DNA of 61,697 nucleotides, taken from contig JALOAC010000014.1 in the NCBI GenBank assembly GCA_023228985.1, forward strand, positions 1-61,697. The letters run 5' to 3'. The notes beneath the pieces are model-generated. The model was not told the origin of the DNA, did no database searches, and was given only the letters and a program-made list of their open reading frames with translations. This document shows positions 36,101 through 44,181 of this stretch, one piece after another. This stretch comes from Thiopseudomonas sp. GTDB lineage: Bacteria > Pseudomonadota > Gammaproteobacteria > Pseudomonadales > Pseudomonadaceae. The first letter of the stretch is position 1. Each line of letters starts with the position of its first letter. A program made the translations under genes and the position numbers.

Positions 36101-36597
36101 TTCGCAAGATCGATCGTGAGACACGCCAGCGTTTTAAAGAGACTTTCGATAAGATCAACACAGGCTTACAAGACTTGTTCCCGAAAGTGTTTGGTGGCGG
36201 TATGGCCAGTCTTGAACTTACGGGCGATGATTTGCTCGATACTGGGGTGGCGATTATGGCGCGCCCACCAGGTAAGAAAAACAGCACCATTCATTTGCTG
36301 TCTGGTGGTGAAAAAGCATTGACCGCCTTGGCGCTCGTGTTTGCCATTTTCCAATTAAACCCAGCGCCATTTTGTATGCTGGATGAGGTAGATGCGCCCT
36401 TAGATGATGCAAACGTGGGTCGATATGCACGTTTAGTGAAAGAAATGTCAGAGAAAGTGCAGTTTATTTATATCACTCATAATAAAATTGCCATGGAGAT
36501 GGCGCATCAGCTTTTAGGGGTGACGATGCAGGAGCCGGGCTGCTCAAGGATGGTTGCAGTGGACTTGGCAGAGGCGGCAGCAATGGCTGAACAATAG
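33106..36597 (+). CDS. smc: Chromosome segregation ATPase SMC
   Basis: The 1163-residue protein has the SMC layout: N-terminal head with VVGPNGCGKSNIIDAVRWVLG (Walker A about 32-39), two very Gln/Glu-rich coiled-coil arms (about 170-500 and 650-1000), a hinge between (about 510-640), and a C-terminal head with LLSGGEKALTALALVFAIF (signature about 1064) and MLDEVDAPLDDANVGRY (Walker B). It condenses and separates chromosomes with ScpA and ScpB. The start is GTG 33106 (MRLKCIRLAGFKSFVDPTTV). The arms are much richer in Gln than usual. The order smc-zipA-ligA is conserved in Pseudomonas. Confidence 0.97.
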   Translation: MRLKCIRLAGFKSFVDPTTVSFPSNMTAVVGPNGCGKSNIIDAVRWVLGESSAKNLRGEAMTDVIFNGSNTRKPVSQASIELVFDNSAGTLPGEYASYAEISIRRTVTRESQSTYYLNGTKCRRRDITDIFLGTGLGPRSYAIIEQGMISRLIEARPDDLRIFIEEAAGISKYKERRRETENRIRRTQDNLARLSDLRDELGRQIERLHRQAQAAERYQNLQQQLEQYKSQLTAMRWQALAQQGEQLEQLLASQENHLQEHISAQYQADAQTELLRDQQHELNETFNKIQARFYALGADIARTEQSIQHGQQRLRQLHDDLRDAQRQQQETQAHLAQDQGLLEELAEQQILLEENYAAACEQDEINQAAFVQAEEQLQEWQEQWQRFNAISSAPKQQAEVERLRIQQLRTNIQQLQQRISNLSNEQEQLVTVVAQQTAAELQEQLAMLEEQLAEVALQQEISNEQQNHQRQRIKELQQQRHEQQTQLQRCQGQLSALQALQQDAGQSTDELQDWLSEQQLSQAPRLADVLRVESGWERAVESVLGEDVHALCVAQWPSDFAKLDNAHVRMLKQSGTNITANPHTLLAKVLSSEVDLSAWLAKVHCAETLDQAWTMLDSLAADASVVTRDGFWLSSHFLRVQLGQDNQQGVLQRAQQLEQLLEHEQLLLQQLAQNTHALDDAHSQLAELEQSAQALRQQEQSYSTELSERKSQLAAIQARAEQLEKREQQITEQLQELHEQQAIDHERLAESELLLEQAELAVADAQGQAQQLQQQQADKRHAYEQARNQAQASQQQAQQFKLQLSTVVTQKHSTEQALERLRIQIERANQRQEQLGFDLEEGESPIDELRAKLEEQLQQRFAVDEELRGARMAVEETEQQLRQLEKQRHQAQQQAEQVRSEAEKLRLNKLSLEVQQQALIEQLATTGLTVHEVLLGLPSDAAMDSWQATTEQLNEQIQRLGAINLAAIEEYRQQSERKNYLDAQNEDLEQALATLENVIRKIDRETRQRFKETFDKINTGLQDLFPKVFGGGMASLELTGDDLLDTGVAIMARPPGKKNSTIHLLSGGEKALTALALVFAIFQLNPAPFCMLDEVDAPLDDANVGRYARLVKEMSEKVQFIYITHNKIAMEMAHQLLGVTMQEPGCSRMVAVDLAEAAAMAEQ

Positions 36598-36687
36598 TCT
36601 AATTGTTGTTTATAGTATTTAATTGCTTAACCTAGGTTCAAAATGAGCTGTGTATTTTGTTAAGATATGCACATTGAAGAGGTAAGC

Positions 36688-36774
36688 GAATCGAAATGCT
36701 CATTTATTTAGTGAAAACTGCGTTTATATCTACCTTGCTTTCGCTGCTTGATTTAGGTTCTGCAGAGGCTTCTA
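36688..36774. repeat. Degraded copy of the MITE-like element in the smc-zipA gap
   Basis: The stretch from 36688 shares AAATGCTCATTTA and AAACTGCG, then CCTTGC, with the element at 24059-24199, and ends with TTCTGCAGAGGCTTC, which matches the complement of that element's left terminus. Its left end is no longer recognisable. The remainder of the 251-bp gap (36598-36848) is AT-rich with no ORF, and should hold the zipA promoter. Confidence 0.5.
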
Positions 36775-36848
36775 GGTAGATTTTTCCCAATATATTTATT
36801 AATTATTGGCTCAATTATTTTAAAAAGTTTTGCGGTTTTGAGGGTTTT

Positions 36849-37667
36849 ATGGATATGGGTTTGCGCGAGTGGCTAGTTATCTGTGGCTTGGTGGTGGTGC
36901 TGTTGGTTATTTTAGATAGCGTACGCCGGCATTTTGGTCGAAATTCACTTAAATTTAAGCTGGATCGCAAGCTAATTAACCAGTTTTCGGAAGATGTTGG
37001 CAATCCGGAAATAGTGGGGCCTGTTCGAGTGGCTAAGAACAAAGCCACTAAAGAGAAAGCAACCAAAACGACGAAAGAACCATATTTAGGTGTTCCAGAT
37101 TCAACAATCGATGATGCACTTGAAGAGTATGAGCAACGTCAGGCAAATCTTTATATCGATGAGCCTATTCAAGCCAGCCAAGATACCTTTGAGTTTACTG
37201 ATGACGAGCCAGACGAAAATGATGCGCCAGTCGGATTTGAAGAGATTTTGGTTATCTATGTCGAATCGTTTGATGAAGCAGGTTTTCACGGTCAAGATTT
37301 GTTGCAGTGCTTGTTAGAGAGCGGTTTACGTTTTGGCGAGATGGATATTTTCCACCGTCATGAAACCATGTCCGGCACCGGCGCTAAATTATTTTCCATG
37401 GCCAATGCGCTGAATCCTGGCGTATTTGATCTGGATAATATGGAAGACTTCAGCACCAGAGCGGTGTGTTTCTTTATGAGCTTGCCCGGGCCGAAACACC
37501 CTAAACAGGCTTTTGATTTAATGCTTAATGCGGCACGCAAGTTGGCCAATGATTTGGGTGGCGAGCTTAAGGATGACCACCGTAGCGTGCTAACTGCGCA
37601 GACTATTGATCTGTACCGTCAGAAAATTACCGACTTTGAACGTCGCTACATGCTGCTTAAAAAGTAA
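36849..37667 (+). CDS. zipA: Cell division protein ZipA
   Basis: The 272 residues fit ZipA: one N-terminal membrane anchor (LREWLVICGLVVVLLVILDSV), a basic then acidic linker, and a C-terminal FtsZ-binding domain (about 135-270) with ILVIYVESFDEAGFHGQDLLQ, FHRHETMSGTGAKLFSMAN and RAVCFFMSLPGPKHPKQAF. It tethers FtsZ polymers to the inner membrane at the division site. It lies between smc and ligA, as in Pseudomonas. The linker is shorter than in E. coli ZipA. Confidence 0.93.
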   Translation: MDMGLREWLVICGLVVVLLVILDSVRRHFGRNSLKFKLDRKLINQFSEDVGNPEIVGPVRVAKNKATKEKATKTTKEPYLGVPDSTIDDALEEYEQRQANLYIDEPIQASQDTFEFTDDEPDENDAPVGFEEILVIYVESFDEAGFHGQDLLQCLLESGLRFGEMDIFHRHETMSGTGAKLFSMANALNPGVFDLDNMEDFSTRAVCFFMSLPGPKHPKQAFDLMLNAARKLANDLGGELKDDHRSVLTAQTIDLYRQKITDFERRYMLLKK

Positions 37668-37781
37668 CAGTCGGAGTTATAGCGCCAATACCTTGCAGGT
37701 CAGGCTTAAAGGCACGACCTGCAACTCAACTTCGAGCCTCGTAGCCTTATTGCTTAGCGCAGCAATTTCAAGGTAATCACC

Positions 37782-40148
37782 ATGTCTCAGTCTTTATCCC
37801 CCGCACAGCAGTTGGCGCAGTTACGCGCACAAATCCAGCAGTATGATTATCAATATTATGTATTGGATAACCCCAGTGTTCCCGATGCTGAATATGATCG
37901 TCTGTTCCAACAACTGCAAGAATTAGAAAGTCAACATCCTGAGCTAGTTACCCCCGACTCACCCAGTCAGCGCGTGTCCGGCAAACCCATGGAGGGTTTT
38001 CAACAGGTGCGCCACAGCATTCCTATGCTCAGTTTGGGTAATGCATTTGAACCAACGGATATGCAGGCGTTTGTGCAGCGTATCGAGCGCGCCTTGGTCG
38101 GCGGACAGGCGCAGAATGATCTATTTGCTCAGCCGGAGCCCATTGTTTTTTGTTGTGAACCCAAACTTGATGGCTTGGCGGTTAGCATCAGCTATGTGGA
38201 TGGTGTATTGGAGCAGGCGGCCACTCGCGGTGATGGTGCTGTGGGCGAAGACATTACCCATAACGTGCGCACGATTCGTAATGTGCCGTTGCGTTTACAG
38301 GGGCAGGGCTGGCCGCAGCGTTTGGAAGTGCGTGGCGAGGTGTATATGCCCAAAGCCAGCTTTGCTGCATTTAATGAGCGCGCTATTGCTGCCGGAGAAC
38401 GGGTGTTTGCCAATCCACGTAATGCCGCGGCGGGCAGTTTGCGTCAATTAGATGCCAAAATTACAGCGCTGCGACCGCTAGAGTTTTGTTGTTACGGACT
38501 GGGTGACAGCCATATTGCTGAAGCGCAAAGCGATATTATGCAGCAATTACAGCAGTGGGGTATTCCTATCAGTCCAGAGTTGCGCGTGGTTGAGGGTGTG
38601 CAAGGCTGCTTGGATTACTATCAGGATATTGGCGCGCGGCGCAATGATTTGCCCTACGAGATTGATGGTGTGGTGTTTAAAGTGAACGCCATTGATCAGC
38701 AAGATGAGCTGGGTTTTCGTGCGCGTGAACCACGCTGGGCAATTGCGTATAAATTCGCTGCCCAAGAAGAAATTACTATTTTGCAGGACGTTGAGTTTCA
38801 GGTGGGGCGCACAGGCGCGATTACACCCGTGGCACGCTTACAGCCCGTGCAGGTGGGCGGCGTTACTGTGTCTAATGCAACGCTGCACAACATGGATGAA
38901 ATTGAGCGTCTAGGTTTAATGATTGGCGATACGGTGATAGTGCACCGCGCCGGAGACGTTATTCCCAAAGTAACCCAGGTGGTACTGGAGCGTCGCCCTG
39001 CTGATGCACGCGCCATAGCGCAGCCGCAGCATTGTCCAGAGTGCGGCTCACTGGTTGAGCGCACGCAACTTCGACGTCACAGCAAGGCGGGTGAGGTGTT
39101 AAGTCAGGGCGCTATTTGGCGCTGTGTAGGGCGACTCAGTTGTCCAGCGCAACTGAAGCAGGCCTTGTTGCATTTTGTCTCGCGTAAAGCCATGGATATG
39201 GACGGTTTGGGCGAGAAAATTATTGATCAGCTGGTCGAGCGAGAGTTGGTGCGTTCACCAGCGGATTTATACCACTTAACCTATGAGCAGGTTATCGAGC
39301 TAGAAGGCTTTGCCCAGCTGTCTACGGAAAACCTCCTGAACGCCGTCAGTACGAGTAAACAGCCAGAGCTGGCGCGGTTTCTGTATGCCTTGGGCATTCC
39401 CGATGTGGGCGAAGAAACCGCCAAGGTGCTGGCGCGTTGCTTAGGCAGTCTGGCCCGTATTCAGCAGGCTTTACCACAAACCTTGCAGTGGTTGCCGGAA
39501 GTGGGACATGAAGTAGCCCATGAGATTTTTAACTTCTTTCAAGATGAGCATAACCAACAGGTGGTGGCAGCGTTATTGGCTGCAGGTATTGAGCTGCAAG
39601 GCGAAACGGAATTGGCGGCAGAGCTGGCAGGCTCTGTCACTTTTGCCGACTTCATTGAACAGTGGCAAATCAGCGGTATTGCCCGCACCACGGCGCAGCG
39701 TGTAGCAGAGCATTTTTCCTCATTGAGCGAATTACTTACCGCCGACTGGCTGGCGCTTGCGGCTGTGCCTAAGTTGCCGGAAAAAGCGGCGCAAAACCTA
39801 TTGGATTTTTTACAAAGTGCTGAACAAGTGCAGCGTATTGAACAAGCGGAACAGCAGTTGCTGGAGTTTGGTATGCATTGGACATGCGAGCAGCAAGCAC
39901 AAGAGCAAGCAGCGTTAAGCGGACAAACCTGGGTGTTGACCGGCACGCTTAGCCAATTGACCCGCAGCCAAGCTAAGCAGCGTTTAGAGGCGCTTGGGGC
40001 TAAGGTGGCAGGTTCTGTGTCCAATAAAACCGCTGTGGTTGTGGCAGGGGAAAGCGCGGGCTCCAAACTGACCAGAGCGTTGGAATTAAATACTCCTGTA
40101 TTAAATGAGCGAGAATTTATCCAGCGTTTAACTGAGCTTGAAAGCTGA
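37782..40148 (+). CDS. ligA: NAD-dependent DNA ligase LigA
   Basis: The 788-residue ligase carries the adenylation motif CEPKLDGLAVSISY (Lys about 128), the OB-fold region, a four-cysteine zinc finger (CPECGSLVER with the later RCVGRLSCPAQ), helix-hairpin-helix repeats with MDMDGLGEKIIDQLV, and a C-terminal BRCT domain (about 705-788) with LTGTLSQLTRSQAKQRLEALGAKV. It seals nicks in replication and repair. A 9-bp inverted repeat (37693-37701 with 37716-37724) lies in the gap after zipA. The C-terminal region is slightly longer than E. coli LigA (671), as usual for Pseudomonas. Confidence 0.96.
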   Translation: MSQSLSPAQQLAQLRAQIQQYDYQYYVLDNPSVPDAEYDRLFQQLQELESQHPELVTPDSPSQRVSGKPMEGFQQVRHSIPMLSLGNAFEPTDMQAFVQRIERALVGGQAQNDLFAQPEPIVFCCEPKLDGLAVSISYVDGVLEQAATRGDGAVGEDITHNVRTIRNVPLRLQGQGWPQRLEVRGEVYMPKASFAAFNERAIAAGERVFANPRNAAAGSLRQLDAKITALRPLEFCCYGLGDSHIAEAQSDIMQQLQQWGIPISPELRVVEGVQGCLDYYQDIGARRNDLPYEIDGVVFKVNAIDQQDELGFRAREPRWAIAYKFAAQEEITILQDVEFQVGRTGAITPVARLQPVQVGGVTVSNATLHNMDEIERLGLMIGDTVIVHRAGDVIPKVTQVVLERRPADARAIAQPQHCPECGSLVERTQLRRHSKAGEVLSQGAIWRCVGRLSCPAQLKQALLHFVSRKAMDMDGLGEKIIDQLVERELVRSPADLYHLTYEQVIELEGFAQLSTENLLNAVSTSKQPELARFLYALGIPDVGEETAKVLARCLGSLARIQQALPQTLQWLPEVGHEVAHEIFNFFQDEHNQQVVAALLAAGIELQGETELAAELAGSVTFADFIEQWQISGIARTTAQRVAEHFSSLSELLTADWLALAAVPKLPEKAAQNLLDFLQSAEQVQRIEQAEQQLLEFGMHWTCEQQAQEQAALSGQTWVLTGTLSQLTRSQAKQRLEALGAKVAGSVSNKTAVVVAGESAGSKLTRALELNTPVLNEREFIQRLTELES

Positions 40149-40244
40149 TAAAGCCTGTAAATATAAGGGGTTGCTGTAATTTGTGGATGATCAGTCACAA
40201 GTTGACTGTATAGACTTTTGTTTAGTGGCACTGCGCTATGCTTG

Positions 40245-40353
40245 GCTCTAGAATGGCAGCCGTCTACCTCCTGCGAGAAGACAGATTCATGCGTAAACGT
40301 TCCTCCCCCGGAACGTATTTCTTTAAGACGGCCTTCGGGTCGTCTTTTTTTTT
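40245..40353 (+). ncRNA. Candidate small RNA with C-rich loops, downstream of ligA
   Basis: Before a strong terminator there are two short hairpins exposing C-rich motifs. GTCT (40262-40265) and AGAC (40279-40282) enclose CCTCC. ACGTTCC (40297-40303) and GGAACGT (40310-40316) enclose TCCCCC, with CCTCC across stem and loop. Such loops complement Shine-Dalgarno sequences and are typical of regulatory sRNAs. The 5' end and promoter are not defined: TTGACT at 40202 and TATGCT at 40237 are not properly spaced. It could also simply be the 3' UTR of ligA. Confidence 0.4.
40325..40353 (+). terminator. Intrinsic terminator after ligA / candidate sRNA
   Basis: A 9-bp stem (AAGACGGCC with GGTCGTCTT, one G-U pair) closes a TTCG tetraloop and is followed by T in an unbroken run to 40353. 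This is a strong terminator 177 bp after the ligA stop. Confidence 0.88.
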
Positions 40354-40388
40354 GCGCGATGCGTTCTATAAGGCAGCACCGCCTCGCT

Positions 40389-40732
40389 CTTGTGGGACCC
40401 GACTTGTCGGGGAGGCTTTTTGCTTTTAAGTCTAGGTAAGGTGTTTGGCTTAGTGCAACAGGCGGATATTGGTTCCCTGACAAGTCAGGTCCCACACGGC
40501 ATTGTGCTTCTTTGCAGTCATTGCCCAGGTGGTTCTAGCTCACCCAAAACCCAGAAGAAACAGCATGTTTTTGGTAGGAGCAGGCCATGCCTGCGACAGC
40601 AGTACGTCAGGCGGCGTTGTGTTTGCAGATATACTCCGCGGTCGGATGCATGGCATCCTCGTACGGTTTCAATCCAACAAAATATCTACGCGCGCAACGG
40701 ATTCTTGTGGGAGCGCAACTTTTGCACGAGGG
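40389..40732. repeat. Composite palindromic repeat, copy A (ligA-uraA gap)
   Basis: About 344 bp made of REP-like palindromes in fixed order: GTGGGACCCGACTTGTCGG; its near-complement CCTGACAAGTCAGGTCCCAC; TAGGAGCAGGCCATGCCTGC; GGTCGGATGCATGGCATCC; and TGTGGGAGCGCAACTTTTGC. Copy B at 48345-48735 has the same order with high identity, including the non-palindromic spacers. Beyond 40732, AAAAGTTGCACTCCTACA (40780-40797) inverts the last module. The rest of the 679-bp gap holds the candidate sRNA and the terminator on the left. Overlapping ORFs in the gap look spurious. Confidence 0.85.
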
Positions 40733-40827
40733 TGATTTTCCGGCAACGCTTGAGCTGACCTGATAGACCGCTTCGCGCAAAAGTTGCACTCCTACAGCAT
40801 GCTACTGGGTGCGCGTATTAACGCTAG

Positions 40828-42057
40828 TTAACTACTTCGCGGTAAAAGCAGGTTCAGCAGCAAAGCCGCTACAGCGCAAAGAGAAATACCCGATAGCGCA
40901 AAATCTCCGCTGCCCATCACCATGCCGCCAATACCAAACACCAGTGTGACTGAAACGATAATCAAATTACGCGCTTCAGATAAATCAACTTGGTTGCGGA
41001 TCAGGGTGTTAAGACCGACCACAGCAATAGAGCCAAACAGCAAACACAGAATCCCACCCATCACAGGCACGGGAATACTTTGCATGGCCACGCCAAACTT
41101 ACCAATAAAAGCCAACGCAATGGCAAAGACAGCGGCCCACGTCATAATGTTGGGGTTAAAGTTGCGCGTCAGCATCACTGCACCAGTAACCTCGGCGTAG
41201 GTGGTGTTAGGTGGACCGCCAAACAGTCCAGCCGCTGAGGTGGCGATTCCGTCACCCAATAAAGTGCGGTGCAAACCGGGTTCTTTGATAAAGTTCTTGC
41301 CAGTAACGCCACCGATTGCAACGATGCCGCCGATATGCTCAATGGCTGGCGCTAACGCTACGGGTAGCATGTAGAGAATGGCGCCGATATGAAACTCGGG
41401 TGCAACAAAGGCCGGCACGGCAAACCAGCTGGCTTCCAGTATAGGTTGCGTATCCACAACGCCTAGCGCCAAGGAAAGTGCGCAACCCACAACAATACCG
41501 GCAAGAATAGGTACCAAGCGAAATAAGCCTTGGCCCAGCACGGCCACCGCTAATGTGCTGCACAGTGCCGACATGGAAATAATCATCGCAGTGCTGTATT
41601 CAATCAACTGCACGCTGCCATCACCAGCTTTACCCATGGCCATATTGACGGCTACAGGAGAGAGGGCAAGACCGATACACATGATCACCGGCGCAATGAC
41701 TACGGGCGGCAGCAGGCGATCGATAAAGCCAGAGCCTTTAAGGCGTACCGCCGCGCTCAGAATCATATAAACCACACCCGCCGCAATAATCCCACCCATG
41801 ACTGCCGGTAAGCCAAAGGCTGTTTTAGCAGCAAGAATAGGCGCGATAAAGGCAAAGCTGGACGCCAAAAAAACAGGAACTTGGCGTTTGGTTACCAACT
41901 GGAATAACAGAGTACCGATACCAGCGGTAAACAAGGCAACGTTAGGGTCCATGCCGGTAATCAGCGGCATGAGCACCAGCGCGCCAAAAGCAACAAACAG
42001 CATCTGCGCTCCAGCGAGGATTTGCCTTGGCAGCGGTTCTTTAAGCGAGTCCTGCAT
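40828..42057 (-). CDS. uraA: Uracil permease
   Basis: A 409-residue nucleobase:cation symporter-2 transporter with about twelve to fourteen hydrophobic segments. FVAFGALVLMPLITGMDPNVALF and PALAPAIEHIGGIVAIGG (the conserved Glu region of UraA helix 8), then GDGIATSAAGLFGGPPNTTYAEVTGA (conserved Glu of helix 10) fit uracil/xanthine permeases. It imports uracil with protons. Translation starts at ATG 42057, one base after the upp stop; the longer open frame upstream is only the shadow of upp. The upp-uraA pairing fixes uracil as the likely substrate. Confidence 0.93.
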   Translation of the reverse strand: MQDSLKEPLPRQILAGAQMLFVAFGALVLMPLITGMDPNVALFTAGIGTLLFQLVTKRQVPVFLASSFAFIAPILAAKTAFGLPAVMGGIIAAGVVYMILSAAVRLKGSGFIDRLLPPVVIAPVIMCIGLALSPVAVNMAMGKAGDGSVQLIEYSTAMIISMSALCSTLAVAVLGQGLFRLVPILAGIVVGCALSLALGVVDTQPILEASWFAVPAFVAPEFHIGAILYMLPVALAPAIEHIGGIVAIGGVTGKNFIKEPGLHRTLLGDGIATSAAGLFGGPPNTTYAEVTGAVMLTRNFNPNIMTWAAVFAIALAFIGKFGVAMQSIPVPVMGGILCLLFGSIAVVGLNTLIRNQVDLSEARNLIIVSVTLVFGIGGMVMGSGDFALSGISLCAVAALLLNLLLPRSS

Positions 42058-42058
42058 G

Positions 42059-42697
42059 TTAGCTATCCTTCTGTTTGGTGCCGAAAATTCTATCACCCGC
42101 ATCACCCAGTCCCGGCACAATATAGCCATTGCTATCCAAGCCTTGGTCGATGGAGGCGGTATAGATTTTGACGTCAGGATGCGCTTGCTCCACGGCGGCA
42201 ATGCCTTGCGGTGCAGCCACTAATACCATGGCGCGGATCTCTTTACAGCCGGCTTTTTTTAACAGGTCGATAGTGGCGACCATCGAGCCGCCGGTGGCGA
42301 GCATCGGATCAATAATCAGCGCCAAACGTGAACCCATATTAGGTGCTAATTTTTCCATATAGGTTTGCGCTTGCAGGGTTTCCTCATTGCGTACTACACC
42401 CACGGCACTGACTTTGGCACCTGGGATTAGGCTGAGCACGCCATCCAGCATCCCAATACCAGCACGCAAAATAGGCACTACAGTGATTTTTTTGCCGGCA
42501 ATTTTTTCAACCTTAACCGTGCCGCACCATCCTTGGATGCTGTAGCTTTCCAGCGGTAAATCTTTGGTGGCTTCATAGGTCAGCAGTGCGCCAATCTCTT
42601 GTGCGAGTTCGCGGAAGTTTTTTGTACTCTCAGTTGCGCTACGCATAAGACCAAGTTTGTGGCGGATGAGTGGATGCTGGATTTCTTGTACTGACAT
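42059..42697 (-). CDS. upp: Uracil phosphoribosyltransferase
   Basis: The 212 residues equal the usual Upp length. It has HPLIRHKLGLMRSATESTKNFRELAQEIG at the N-terminus, VPILRAGIGMLDGVL in the middle, DPMLATGGSMVATIDLLKKAG as the PRPP loop and PGLGDAGDRIFGT at the C-terminal uracil-binding end. It converts uracil and PRPP to UMP. The start ATG 42697 (AAGGG upstream) is chosen over the ATG at 42826, which lacks family residues. It forms an operon with uraA and diverges from hpt, as in P. aeruginosa. Confidence 0.96.
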   Translation of the reverse strand: MSVQEIQHPLIRHKLGLMRSATESTKNFRELAQEIGALLTYEATKDLPLESYSIQGWCGTVKVEKIAGKKITVVPILRAGIGMLDGVLSLIPGAKVSAVGVVRNEETLQAQTYMEKLAPNMGSRLALIIDPMLATGGSMVATIDLLKKAGCKEIRAMVLVAAPQGIAAVEQAHPDVKIYTASIDQGLDSNGYIVPGLGDAGDRIFGTKQKDS

Positions 42698-42947
42698 GGT
42701 GGTGAACCCTTGTGTGGAATTGACTTGTGCATAGGTTAATGGAATTAGCGGTAAAACGGCACAGGCAAATTGGATTGAGTGTCTTAGTTTATGAACTAGA
42801 TTGAGAGTAAGGGAGGTGTATGCCAATGGAGCCCGTTGGTCAAATACTCAGCTGCGCAGGTAGAACAAAAAAAACTATAGTTCTAGCTGGCGCTTTTTTG
42901 GCTTAAACTGTGCGTCTTTTGGGTTATTAAATAAAGGATGGGTGCGT

Positions 42948-43505
42948 ATGCCTACAGATCTTGAACATATTCAACGCGTTATGAATGAGGCGGATTGTTT
43001 GCATCCTATGGCAGAAGTAGAAGCCGTTATTTCGCGGGTAGCGCAAGAAATTAGCAACACGTTGCGCGATGCAAACCCGTTGGTTTTTTGCGTTATGAAT
43101 GGTGGGTTGATTTTTTCAGGCAAGTTACTGACGCAGCTGAATTTTCCGTTAGAGCAGTCCTATTTGCATGCCAGCCGTTATCGTAATGAAACCAGCGGCG
43201 GTGAGCTGTTTTGGAAGGCCAAGCCGGAAGTCTCATTAATGGATAGGGATGTGCTGATTGTCGATGACATTCTTGATGAGGGTCATACGCTGATGGCCAT
43301 TGTTGATTTTTGCAAACGTTCCGGCGCGCGAGCTGTGTACACCGCGGTGTTATTGGATAAAAAACACGAACGCAAAGCACGTCCGGATTTTACTGCTGAT
43401 TTTGTTGGTTTGGACTGTATCGACCGCTACGTTTTTGGTTACGGTATGGACTACAAAGGCTACTGGCGTAATGCCGCTGGCATCTATGCGGTGAAAGGGC
43501 TGTAG
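42948..43505 (+). CDS. hpt: Hypoxanthine-guanine phosphoribosyltransferase
   Basis: A 185-residue phosphoribosyltransferase. FCVMNGGLIFSGKLL (about 46-60) is the pyrophosphate loop and DVLIVDDILDEGHTL (about 103-117) the PRPP-binding motif. It salvages hypoxanthine and guanine. ATG 42948 has AAGGA nine bases before it; the GTG at 42942 is closer to the ribosome site and less suitable. It diverges from upp-uraA; the 250-bp gap should hold both promoters. It abuts the convergent dciA with no spacer. Confidence 0.9.
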   Translation: MPTDLEHIQRVMNEADCLHPMAEVEAVISRVAQEISNTLRDANPLVFCVMNGGLIFSGKLLTQLNFPLEQSYLHASRYRNETSGGELFWKAKPEVSLMDRDVLIVDDILDEGHTLMAIVDFCKRSGARAVYTAVLLDKKHERKARPDFTADFVGLDCIDRYVFGYGMDYKGYWRNAAGIYAVKGL

Positions 43506-43967
43506 TTATTCTTTAGCGGCGTTGCGTGCCAGACGTTCTAGTGCGGCGCGCAAATGTGGGTCTTCAATGGCCTCAGCGCAGTTAAAGATAGCCAGTCCAG
43601 CCTGAGCGGAAATTTCTAAACGGGGTTTCTGCTCTTGAATAGCATCGTTAAAGGCCGTGTTAGGTCGGATTTTAAACTGAATACGTTGCAAGTCAGAAAA
43701 CTCATTGTGCTGACAAAGTTTGTCCATCAATTGGTTTTGTTGATAGCGCAAGCGGGTTGCCCAGTGTGCATTGTCGATGACTAACACCAAACGACCCTGA
43801 TTGTAGTTAGCCAGCTGGCAGTGCTCAGCCGCCGCGCCTGGTAGGTAAGAGTGCACAATGCTCTGCAACAGAGCAAAGGAATTGGCTCGCTGCACTATAT
43901 CCCGTAAAACAGATTGTTTGTTCAGGATGGCAGCAGTGTGTTTTAACTGATTGAGCTTGTATGACAT
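43506..43967 (-). CDS. dciA: DciA-like DUF721 protein
   Basis: A 153-residue protein with the DUF721/DciA pattern: LLQSIVHSYLPGAAAEHCQLANYNQGRLVLVIDNAHWATRLRYQ followed by FKIRPN. DciA loads the replicative helicase DnaB in bacteria that lack DnaC. It diverges from secA, the same arrangement as in Pseudomonas (PA4405/PA4403 area), which supports the call. ATG 43967 with GGAGC upstream is preferred to ATG 43988. The last 40 residues (KPRLEISAQAGLAIFNCAEAIEDPH) are a helical tail. Confidence 0.82.
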   Translation of the reverse strand: MSYKLNQLKHTAAILNKQSVLRDIVQRANSFALLQSIVHSYLPGAAAEHCQLANYNQGRLVLVIDNAHWATRLRYQQNQLMDKLCQHNEFSDLQRIQFKIRPNTAFNDAIQEQKPRLEISAQAGLAIFNCAEAIEDPHLRAALERLARNAAKE

Positions 43968-44181
43968 GATTTTGCTCCGCGAACCCACACTTTTTTGTAC
44001 CTTGTGTCACATTATAGACCTGCAGAGTTAATTTTGCCGGAAGAATCAAATTTTGTTAGTCTCCACAACCTGTATGCTCCTAACTAATTATTTATTTGCT
44101 ACGAATTAAAGGTAGAATGGATACCTTTTATAGAACGCAGAAACTAAACGTACTTATCACCCGTGTGGAACCCATATCAAT

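Noticed and set aside
37693..37724. Terminator between zipA and ligA
   Set aside because: A 9-bp inverted repeat exists but is not followed by a T run, and the loop is long; termination before ligA is not supported.
40225..40242. Sigma-54 promoter (TGGCAC with TATGC) before the candidate sRNA
   Set aside because: The GG to GC spacing is one base too long, which abolishes sigma-54 recognition.
40202..40460. Several plus-strand ORFs of 60-120 codons in the ligA-uraA gap
   Set aside because: They run through the sRNA candidate, terminator and REP palindromes, overlap one another in different frames and lack ribosome sites.
39539..40495. 318-codon ORF on the minus strand over the end of ligA
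   Set aside because: It is antisense to a clear ligA BRCT region and to the terminator; composition is that of a shadow frame (Cys/Ser-rich).
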